Source of the DNA: Gemmatimonadales bacterium
GTDB taxonomy: Bacteria; Gemmatimonadota; Gemmatimonadetes; Gemmatimonadales; GWC2-71-9
Length of the DNA stretch: 13,303 nucleotides
NCBI GenBank assembly: GCA_013813145.1
Contig: JACCSE010000549.1
Span: 1-13,303 of the forward strand
Reading direction: 5' to 3'
Each line of letters starts with the position of its first letter. Position 1 is the stretch's first letter. The notes beneath the pieces were generated by a model that saw only the letters and a program-made list of their open reading frames with translations, made no database searches and was not told where the DNA came from. The translations under genes and the position numbers were made by a program. Shown here one piece after another: positions 6,414-13,303 of the stretch.

Positions 6414-9400
6414 CTAGGGCGTGAAGACGAAGCTGATGGTAACCGGCCCGCTCGTGTCACTCCCCCCGTCGCCCGTTCCGCCGTCGTCCTGGAGGCGAAC
6501 CTCCACCTGGGCGGTCCCCGGCGCGCCGGGTGTGTAGCTCAGCGTCCCATCGGGGCTGATTGCCGGGGCGCTCGCGAAGATTTCTCCGCCGCTCAGCACC
6601 TGCACCACAAACGCGAGGCTCTGACCCGTTTCGTTAGGCCCCGCAAAGATCTCCGTCGCCCAGCCGGGCACCGTCTGCCCACCCGCCCCGACGCTCGCGA
6701 TCTGGTCCGGTCCCCGCGTAAAGCTTGGCGGGTCGTTCACCGGCCGCACGGTGATCCGCACCGTCGCCGGCGCGGAGAAGCCGCCGCCATCGGCGGCCCG
6801 GTAGGTGAAGCCGTCCGCGCCGAAGAAGTCCGCCGCCGGAGTGTAGCGGAACCCCCCATCGGCATCCAACGCGACGGTGCCGTTGGCGGGCCCCCCGACC
6901 AGCTCGGCCCGAAGCCCATCGCTCTCTGCATCCTGATCGTTGGCCAGGACGCCAGGGGCGGCGACATCGAGCGTGCGATCGCTGCCCTCGCTCGTCTCGT
7001 AGGCGTCATCCGCTGCGCTGGGCGGCGCGTTGGGGGACTCGACCTCGTGCGACTCCGTGTCACTGCTGGGCGCGAACTGCGACGACCCCTCGTACGTGGC
7101 GGTGAGATCCCGGTCCCCCGCGCCATTCAGGATGATGGGGCAGCTCCCCGCCCCTGCCTCGGCTGAGCAGCTCTCGGATCCGCCTGCGGCGGTCACGGTT
7201 ACCCGGCCAGGCGGCGTGCCTGCGTCTGAAGTGACGGTGAAGCTCACCGTCACTTGGCCGCCCGGCGGAGAGGGCTCGGGAGTATGGGAGGTGATCTGGA
7301 TATTGGTCTCGAGCCGGACCACGTCGATGGTGCGCGAGACGACCGACTGGTACCCCTCGGCGGTGAACTCCAGAGTGTGGGTGCCCTCGCCCGCGATCGC
7401 GAGATCCGCAAAGGCCGCACGACCGTTGCCATCGGTAACCGCTGTGATCTGGCCCTGAAGCGGGCCGGCCCCGGAGGCGGGCCTCGCGCTCACGGTCACG
7501 CCGGACTGCTCGACGTCTCCCTGCCCCTCCAGTGCGAGCTGCACCACAGGCTGACGATCGAACGGTACGCCGACTGCCGCACGATTCGAGGGCTCGGTGA
7601 CGAGTCGCAGGACGCGCTGCGCTGGCGCCCGCACCTGGTGTCGCTCGGCGTCCTCGCTCGGGGCAAAGCTTGCATTGCCTGCGTAGCGGGCAGTGAGCGT
7701 GACCTCCCCCGGCTCGGACAGAGCGAGCTGGCAGCTCCCGCCGGCGGCGCTCGCGGTGCAAGACCCGCCGCCGCCGGTCACCGTCACCTCTCCAGGCGGT
7801 TGCCCGGCGCCGCTCGACACCGAGACACCCACGGTGACGAGCGCCCCAGCTTCCGACGGATCGGGGTCGTCCGAGACGACGCGGGTCTCGGTCGAGGCGA
7901 GGCTCACCACGATTGTCGGCTGATCAGCGAGCACCACCCCGGCGGCCACCGCGCTAACAGTCTTGGTTTCGGCGACGCTGGAGCTCAGCTCGAACCGAGC
8001 CACTCCGGACCCGTCGGTTACCGGCGATATCGGGGAGATCAGGTTCCCCGAGCCGGAGGCCGCGACTTGGACCGAGACTCCCCCGAGCGCGTTGCCGCCG
8101 GCGTCGCGCACCTCGGCCCTGATGATCGAGCGTCCGGTGATCGCGGTGATGGACCCCGGTTCCACGCTCACCCGGCTCGCCGATGGGCTTGGACCGGTTG
8201 GGGCCGGTGCCTGCACGGTGTGCGACTCGGTATCCTCGCTCGACCCAAAGGCGCCGACTCCAGCATATCGCGCGGTGAGTGTGCGGGTGCCAGGCTGCAC
8301 CAGCGTGATGGCGCAGCCTCCCGCCGCCACGGAGGCCGTGCACGATTCGCCGGGTCCCGCGCTGACAGTGACGTCGCCCGCCGGGGCGCCCGCCGCGGCC
8401 GTGACGCTGAACCGGACGTCAACCCCCTGCCCCGGAGCCGACGGGTCAGGCGCGTCCGAGACGATGCTGGTCGCCGTCGGCACCGCGCTCACCTGGATGG
8501 CGCCGGAGGTAACTGGGGTAAACCCCTGCGCGGTGAATCGGATAGTGTGATCGCGGGTCGCTCCTTGTATGCCCAGGCCTTCGAACGTCGCCCTTCCCGC
8601 TGCATCGGTGGCGCGCGAGGTGGCGCCGATGAGGGACCCGCCGCCCGAGACAACGGCCACCGTGACCTGAACTCCGGCAGTCGCCAGATCGGCCCCGGCG
8701 CCATCCCGTAGCTGAACCACCGGCTGAGTCTCGAATGGAACGCCCGAGACCGCCGAGCTCGACGGGGCGGTGAGGAACGCGAGCACCGGCGTCAGCGGCG
8801 CCTCAACCAGATGGTCCTCGACGGCCGAGCTGGGCTCGAACTCCGCGGTTCCCTGGTACGAGGCGGTGAGCTGCTGGGCGCCGGTGCGGGTGGGCGCGAG
8901 CGAGCAGGCCCCGGAGGAAACGGTAGCCTGGCAGCTCGCGCCATCGTCAGCTCGCACCAGGACGTCTCCCGGCACCTGTCCGCCATCCGACCGGACGCTG
9001 AACACCACCCGCACCGAGGCGCCCGGCGCCGAGGGGTCGGGCGTGTCGGACTCGATTGTCGTGGCGGTCGTGGCCCGCGCGAGCGAGATCGGCCCGGAGA
9101 GGACTCCGGTGAAGCCGGCCGCGCTGAACGCGAGGGTGTAACCGCCGGGGGGGCCTTCCAGGGCGAGGTCGGTAAACGTCGCGCGACCATCGCCGTCGGT
9201 CGTGCGCGTCAGCGTTCCCCGGACCCGCCCACCGCCGCTCGCGGCGGTGACGGTGACCGAAACGCCGGCTTGGCGGAGCTCGATTCCGCCTGGATTCAGA
9301 AGCTGAACCACCGGCTGGCGGCCGAGCACGACCCCACGCCGGCCCGACTCAGCGGGCTGGGTGAGAAGGCGCATGCCGGGCGGTGTGCCGGGAAGGGCGG

Positions 9401-10400
9401 TGGCGCCAAAGGGAACCACGCCGATGCCGGAGACCACGGCAGTGAGCGTGTTCGCCCCGGGTGCCGGACCGAGTGTCCACTGGGTGGAAGCCAGTCCGGC
9501 TCCATCGGTTGAGGTGGTCTGCGGCGCCACCGTACCCGATCCCGCTCCGACTACCCACGCCACCGGGACCCCGACGACAGGGTTGCCCTGAGCATCGAGC
9601 AGGCGCACGACCAGCAGGTCGGGGACCGGGGTGCCCACGACCGCAGACTGCCCATCGCCCGAGACCAGCGAGAGCCCCGCGGCCGCGCCCGCGGTGGCGG
9701 TGTGCTGGAACGTGACCGGCGAGCCCGCCAAGCTGTCGGCGCTGGCGCGGGTGAATTGGGCGCCGGCGGTAACACCCAGCACCCGTTCGACGGACGACCT
9801 ACCGTCCGCGTCGGTCTCGACCACCGACGCGCTGGTGGAGCCGCCTCCCTCCGCCGTCCAGGCGATCGGCACCCCGGCTATCGGATTGCCGAACACATCG
9901 GCAACCTGAACCACGAGCGGCTCGGGAAGCGGAGACCCCACCGGCGCCGATTGCCCATCGCCCGCAACCAGCGTCAGTCCCGCCGCTTCCGCGGACACGG
10001 CCGTGAAGCGGACCGGCACCTCCAGGATGCGCTCGCCCCCGGCGATCACCACCCGGGCTTGTCCACTCAGCGTGCCGATCTGACTGCCGAGCACGATGCG
10101 GAAACCGGCCATCCCGTCCACGTCGGTGCTCGCGGTGTCGGGAACGCTCTCGGCCAATCGGTCGTCGCCCAGAGCGAGCGCGACCGGCACGTCCACCACG
10201 GGCCGTTCCCCGGAGTCGAGCACGCGGGCCACGAGCGGCTCGGCCAGCGGCTCACCCACGCGGCCGAACTGTTCGTTGCCCCGCACGATTTCAATGGAGG
10301 CCGGCTCGCCCTCGCTGGGTAGGACGAGATCGTCGCCGCCGCAGGCAAGGGTCACAATGATGGCGGACACGAACAGGAGGATCAGGCGAAATGTTGCCAC
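6414..10400 (-). CDS. Gene D: large multi-Ig/cadherin-like lipoprotein
   Basis: GTG start at 10400 (an in-frame stop lies at 10437-10439, so no long alternative exists), stop TAG, 1328 aa. MATFRLILLFVSAIIVTLAC is a lipoprotein signal peptide (Cys20, Gly at +2), then GGDDLVLPSEGEP. Domains in order: three Big_1-like (34-133, 140-236, 241-335); 'QPAES' type (341-441); Big_3_5 (444-533); 'APSSSAVSGVPFETQPVV' type (538-638); Big_3_5 (641-731); invasin-type Big_1 after TGPSPSASR (737-834); Big_3_5 (838-925); 'EPSNRAAVGVPFDRQPVV' type (930-1028); Big_3_5 (1032-1121); Big_9/cadherin-like with GVLANDQDAE and DGFTYRAADG (1122-1221); and the SFTRGPDQ terminal domain (1222-1328). Each Big_3_5 domain has one C-x8-C pair (490/499, 687/696, 881/890, 1078/1087). 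No enzyme or calcium-binding RTX repeats. Probably an extended outer-membrane surface protein. Confidence 0.92.
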   Translation of the reverse strand: MATFRLILLFVSAIIVTLACGGDDLVLPSEGEPASIEIVRGNEQFGRVGEPLAEPLVARVLDSGERPVVDVPVALALGDDRLAESVPDTASTDVDGMAGFRIVLGSQIGTLSGQARVVIAGGERILEVPVRFTAVSAEAAGLTLVAGDGQSAPVGSPLPEPLVVQVADVFGNPIAGVPIAWTAEGGGSTSASVVETDADGRSSVERVLGVTAGAQFTRASADSLAGSPVTFQHTATAGAAAGLSLVSGDGQSAVVGTPVPDLLVVRLLDAQGNPVVGVPVAWVVGAGSGTVAPQTTSTDGAGLASTQWTLGPAPGANTLTAVVSGIGVVPFGATALPGTPPGMRLLTQPAESGRRGVVLGRQPVVQLLNPGGIELRQAGVSVTVTAASGGGRVRGTLTRTTDGDGRATFTDLALEGPPGGYTLAFSAAGFTGVLSGPISLARATTATTIESDTPDPSAPGASVRVVFSVRSDGGQVPGDVLVRADDGASCQATVSSGACSLAPTRTGAQQLTASYQGTAEFEPSSAVEDHLVEAPLTPVLAFLTAPSSSAVSGVPFETQPVVQLRDGAGADLATAGVQVTVAVVSGGGSLIGATSRATDAAGRATFEGLGIQGATRDHTIRFTAQGFTPVTSGAIQVSAVPTATSIVSDAPDPSAPGQGVDVRFSVTAAAGAPAGDVTVSAGPGESCTASVAAGGCAITLVQPGTRTLTARYAGVGAFGSSEDTESHTVQAPAPTGPSPSASRVSVEPGSITAITGRSIIRAEVRDAGGNALGGVSVQVAASGSGNLISPISPVTDGSGVARFELSSSVAETKTVSAVAAGVVLADQPTIVVSLASTETRVVSDDPDPSEAGALVTVGVSVSSGAGQPPGEVTVTGGGGSCTASAAGGSCQLALSEPGEVTLTARYAGNASFAPSEDAERHQVRAPAQRVLRLVTEPSNRAAVGVPFDRQPVVQLALEGQGDVEQSGVTVSARPASGAGPLQGQITAVTDGNGRAAFADLAIAGEGTHTLEFTAEGYQSVVSRTIDVVRLETNIQITSHTPEPSPPGGQVTVSFTVTSDAGTPPGRVTVTAAGGSESCSAEAGAGSCPIILNGAGDRDLTATYEGSSQFAPSSDTESHEVESPNAPPSAADDAYETSEGSDRTLDVAAPGVLANDQDAESDGLRAELVGGPANGTVALDADGGFRYTPAADFFGADGFTYRAADGGGFSAPATVRITVRPVNDPPSFTRGPDQIASVGAGGQTVPGWATEIFAGPNETGQSLAFVVQVLSGGEIFASAPAISPDGTLSYTPGAPGTAQVEVRLQDDGGTGDGGSDTSGPVTISFVFTP

Positions 10401-10507
10401 GAGATTGCGTTGACCGAAATGCGAGGTGTGGACGAATCACTACGCGAATGATGTGCGGTGCTAGGTGAGCGCTTCCGTGAAGCAGGTCACAGTCGATGCA
10501 GCCGCGA
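10401..10507 (-). promoter_or_regulatory. Upstream region of gene D
   Basis: This stretch, between the hairpin behind gene E and the GTG of gene D, should hold the leader of D. The only motif seen is TGTGACC on the minus strand (10485-10491), about 85 bp before the start and shared in part with the upstream regions of B and C. There is no evident Shine-Dalgarno just before the GTG (CGCAATCTC-GTG) and no convincing -35/-10 pair. Confidence 0.3.
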
Positions 10508-10526
10508 CCGCGGGCGGGGCCCGCGG
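10508..10526 (-). terminator. GC-only hairpin behind gene E
   Basis: Arms CCGCGGGC (10508-10515) and GCCCGCGG (10519-10526) pair perfectly over 8 bp around a 3-nt loop. In the transcript direction the stem starts 5 nt after the TGA of gene E. No run of U follows, so it is a plausible but not a classical Rho-independent terminator; it could instead protect the 3' end. Confidence 0.5.
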
Positions 10527-10531
10527 GTGTT

Positions 10532-13303
10532 TCAGGGACCGACTTGTAGCGTTACCGTCACCGTGGCGCTGTTGGCGAAGCCGTCGGTCGCGTGATAGGT
10601 GAAGGAATCGGTGCCGACGAAGCCGGAGTTCGGCGTGTAGGTGAACCCGCCGGTGTCATTAACCAGGAACAACAGGCCGTTGGAAACATCGGCATCGAGC
10701 ACCGCGGACAAATCATTGCCGTCCAAGTCGGCGTCGTTCACCAGCACTCCTTCTGCCGCGCCCGGCGCGATAAAGAAGTTCGCCGGTACTGAATAGGAAT
10801 CAGCGCTCGCCGTCGGAGGATTGTTGACCTGGTGAGCAGCAGAAGTCGTGCTCCCCCCGAAGAAGTTCGAATCCCCGTTGTAAGTTGCGGCTATCGTCTT
10901 GGCGCCCGGCGTGGCCGTGCTCAACGCACAGCTTCCCGAACCGCCGCTGAGCTCTTCGGTGGTGCAGCTCCCGCCCTCGGCATCGGTGACGGTTACAGTA
11001 CCTCCTGGCGATCCGCTGCCTGACTCGACGCGCTGCACCGTCACTTGAACAGTATACAACTGACCCGGGTTCGACGGCTCCGGATTGACACCATTGATCG
11101 AGATCGCGGTGTTGGCCTGTGTCACCTGTTGGTCCGGGACCAGCGTTCCCGAACTCGCGGCGAACGATCCCGTCGGGGTGTACTCGGCAGTGATCCGGTG
11201 CGTTCCGGCGGTCAGCGAGTTGATCGAAAAGGTTGCGCTACCAGCGGACAGACCCTGGGGCCCGCCGATGTTAATCCCGTCCGCCTTGAACTGCACCGAA
11301 CCGGTTGGTGTCCCCGAGCCAGCAACGGGCGCCACCGTCGCGGTGAAGGCAACGTTCTCACCGAACACCGTAGTGCCATCCGAGGACGTCACGGCCGTCG
11401 TGGTCTCGCTTCGGATCGTATGCGTCTCGGTGTCATTGTCGCCGTTGTAGTTGGCGTCGCCGGGGTAGCTCGCGGTCAGTACCCGGTTACCGCCCGCTTG
11501 CGGCGTGATGTCGCAGAAGCCCGCGCCGATCGGGGCAGCACAGGTTTCCGATCCCCCACTGATCGTGATGGTTACATCGCCCGTGGGCGTCCCGCTCCCG
11601 GGTGAGTTCACGTTGACGTCGAACGGCACCCGCAACGGCTGCCCGACCGTGCTCGGATCCAGGCTCCCGATGATGACCGTGGTGTTGGCCTTGTTCACCG
11701 TGCGCGTCGCCGCCGCGCTGACGCTGCCGGTGAAGTTCACGTCGCCCGAATAGGTCGCCGTCAGGCTGTGGCTGCCGGCGGTCTGGAACGAGATCGAGCA
11801 GTTTCCCACACCGGTGCCCGCGTTGATCCCGCCGGTGCAGCTCTGGGTACCGTCGCTGACCTGCACGTTGCCGGTAAGGCTCCCGGTGGCGGGAGCGGTC
11901 ACGTTGATGTCGTAGCTGATCGTAACCGTCTGCCCGGTGACCGAGGAGCCGGAAGGCGCCGCGATCGCGATCGAGGTGGCTCCCCGACCGATGTCGAACG
12001 GCTCGCTGGTGTCCTCGGTGAGCCCCGATCCGCTGGCGGTCAGGCGGTACGCGCTTCCGGTCCGGGTGATCGCGAGAACGTCGAAGGTGGCGACGCCGCC
12101 GACCGCGTTCTGCTGGTTCCCACCCGTGAGGGTCCCCGCAACCGATGAGCTGATCCTCACAAAGTTGGTGGCGTCGCTCACCCGGTTGCCCGCGGCGTCT
12201 TGGACCTCGACCGTGATGGCCGGCAGAGTCTGCCCCACCAGCGCGTTGGACGGTTGCGAGAGGAACACCAGCCGTGCCGCCCGCCCGATCTCGGCTAGCG
12301 CACTGAACGTCACCGGTGAGCCCGCTAGCCCGTTGACCGTCGCGGTGGTGGTATAGGTTCCCGGAGTCCCGCCGAGGGTCATCGAGACCTGGGCCACCCC
12401 CTGGGCATCGGTGCCGGTCGTGGTCGAGGAGACCGACCCGTCGCCGAGGGCCTCCCAGGTGACGCTTACGTTCTGAACCGGATTGCCGTTGGCGTCGGTC
12501 ACCCGGACCCGCAGCGAGCCTGGCAGCGTCGTGCCGACGGGCCCCGTCTGGCCGTTGCCGCTCAAGAGCGCGAGAGTCGTCGGCACGTCGGAGGTCGCAG
12601 TGGCCGTGAACGCTACCGACGGCAGCCCCGAAAAAACCGCGTTGATGGTGTAGTCGCCGGCGGCCGACCCGAGGGTCCAACGCGTCACCGCGTATCCGTC
12701 GGCTGTGGTCGTGCTGTTGACCGGGTCCACCACGCCCGCGGATGCCGGCACCACCCACGTGACCGAGCGGCCACCGATCCCGTTGCCGTTGTCATCGAGC
12801 AGGCGGACCACGAGCGAATCGGGGAGCTGGAATCCCGCCGGGGCCGACTGATCGTCGCCGGAGATCTGCACCAGCGACGTAGGATTGGACGCGTCCGCGG
12901 TGTGGGTGAACGTGACCGGGGAGTTTCCCAACCCTTCCACCTCGGCCTGGGCGCTCTGCAGTCCCGCCGTCGGCCCGAGCACCCGCTGAGCGGACACGGT
13001 GCCGTCTTCCCCCGAGACGCCGGAAGCGGGGTCGATCGAGCCGCCGCCGCTTACGCTCCAGATCACGGTCACACCCGGCACGGAGTTGCCGAGGCCATCG
13101 GTCACCCGGACCACCAGGGGAGCCGCGAGGGCGGAGCTGACCCCCCCCACCTGCCCGTCGCCGCTCACCAGCTCGAGCAGTCCCGCCGAGCCGGAGATCG
13201 CCGTAGCGGTGAAGCTCACCACCAGCGGGGCGCCTCCCACGGTGGCCCGGACCCGCTGCTCTCCCGCCCCCGGCCCCAGCCGCCAGGTGGCCGAGGCCAG
13301 CCC
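10532..13303 (-). CDS. Gene E: multi-Ig-domain surface protein, 5' end outside window
   Basis: The frame is open from the right edge to a TGA at 10532 (923 residues visible). A GTG at 13240 is inside an Ig domain and the frame continues upstream in the same pattern (WRLGPGAGEQ), so it is not the start. Visible domains: tail of a Big_1-like domain (1-36); three Big_1-like (38-136, 138-236, 238-335); a 'SQPSNALVGQTLPAITVEVQ' type domain (340-438); four Big_3_5-type domains (441-537, 538-631, 632-728, 729-827), of which the third (GTPTGSVQFKADG) is a textbook match; and a C-terminal Big_9/cadherin-like domain (828-923, with GVLVNDADLDG and TDSFTYHATDG). Cysteines occur only as pairs in Big_3_5 domains 1, 2 and 4 (489/502, 588/597, 780/792). 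The signal peptide is not in the window; by analogy with A-D it is probably a lipoprotein. The 3' part is less GC-rich than its neighbours. Confidence 0.9.
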   Translation of the reverse strand, partial: GLASATWRLGPGAGEQRVRATVGGAPLVVSFTATAISGSAGLLELVSGDGQVGGVSSALAAPLVVRVTDGLGNSVPGVTVIWSVSGGGSIDPASGVSGEDGTVSAQRVLGPTAGLQSAQAEVEGLGNSPVTFTHTADASNPTSLVQISGDDQSAPAGFQLPDSLVVRLLDDNGNGIGGRSVTWVVPASAGVVDPVNSTTTADGYAVTRWTLGSAAGDYTINAVFSGLPSVAFTATATSDVPTTLALLSGNGQTGPVGTTLPGSLRVRVTDANGNPVQNVSVTWEALGDGSVSSTTTGTDAQGVAQVSMTLGGTPGTYTTTATVNGLAGSPVTFSALAEIGRAARLVFLSQPSNALVGQTLPAITVEVQDAAGNRVSDATNFVRISSSVAGTLTGGNQQNAVGGVATFDVLAITRTGSAYRLTASGSGLTEDTSEPFDIGRGATSIAIAAPSGSSVTGQTVTISYDINVTAPATGSLTGNVQVSDGTQSCTGGINAGTGVGNCSISFQTAGSHSLTATYSGDVNFTGSVSAAATRTVNKANTTVIIGSLDPSTVGQPLRVPFDVNVNSPGSGTPTGDVTITISGGSETCAAPIGAGFCDITPQAGGNRVLTASYPGDANYNGDNDTETHTIRSETTTAVTSSDGTTVFGENVAFTATVAPVAGSGTPTGSVQFKADGINIGGPQGLSAGSATFSINSLTAGTHRITAEYTPTGSFAASSGTLVPDQQVTQANTAISINGVNPEPSNPGQLYTVQVTVQRVESGSGSPGGTVTVTDAEGGSCTTEELSGGSGSCALSTATPGAKTIAATYNGDSNFFGGSTTSAAHQVNNPPTASADSYSVPANFFIAPGAAEGVLVNDADLDGNDLSAVLDADVSNGLLFLVNDTGGFTYTPNSGFVGTDSFTYHATDGFANSATVTVTLQVGP

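Noticed and set aside
7231..7253. Inverted repeat GTGACGGTG-N5-CACCGTCAC within gene D
   Set aside because: It encodes VTVSFTVT; alternating Val/Thr codons give this symmetry by themselves, and a near copy occurs at the matching place in gene C.
6414..10400. RTX or type I-secreted giant adhesin
   Set aside because: There are no GGxGxDxxx repeats and no secretion genes nearby, and the N-terminus is a lipoprotein signal peptide. The cadherin-like domain alone does not show this.
1..13303. Diversity-generating retroelement acting on a surface lipoprotein
   Set aside because: No reverse transcriptase, no C-type lectin domain and no template/variable repeat pair with adenine-specific differences were seen in the window.

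Overview
The window is almost wholly coding on the minus strand and very GC-rich. It holds five consecutive genes for large surface proteins made of repeated immunoglobulin-like (Ig-like) beta-sandwich domains. The four genes whose 5' ends are visible begin with a lipoprotein signal peptide and lipobox cysteine, followed by an almost identical short segment (CGGDDLVLPSEGEP and variants), so they are paralogues. No enzyme, transporter, regulator, RNA gene, transposase or CRISPR array is visible. High GC, lipoproteins of this type in tandem, and intergenic hairpins of the 'TCATCCCGAGCGCAGGCGAGGGATC' kind (split here: TCATCCCGAGCGCAG / GCGAGGGATC) suggest an environmental Gram-negative, most likely Gemmatimonadota or a similar GC-rich phylum. 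That placement is from memory and inference, not from a marker gene.

Layout in transcription order (right to left): gene E (13303 to 10532, 5' end outside the window), a short gap with a GC-only hairpin, gene D (10400 to 6414, GTG start, 1328 aa), a gap with an 87-bp palindromic element, gene C (6218 to 3969, 749 aa), a gap with a second copy of that element plus tandem 20-bp repeats and two adjacent palindromes, gene B (3707 to 1713, 664 aa), and gene A (1713 to beyond 1), which overlaps B by one base (TGATG).

The proteins are mosaics of a few domain types: Big_1-like domains at the N-terminus; a 'QPS...GVPF..QPVVQLRDAAGN' domain; Big_3_5-type domains carrying a cysteine pair; a canonical invasin-type Big_1 domain in A, B and D; a Big_9/cadherin-like domain at the end of E and near the end of D; a 'SFTRGPDQ' terminal domain shared by C and D; and a filamin-like repeat in A. 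The likely shared job is as outer-membrane-anchored, extended surface proteins (adhesion, cell-cell contact or envelope structure). No direct evidence for a ligand is visible.

The features most worth a second look are the tandem expansion with shuffled domains, the two 87-bp palindromic elements placed just downstream of C and D, the covarying mini-hairpins beside one of them, the strict pairing of all cysteines in the mature proteins, and the filamin-like domain.
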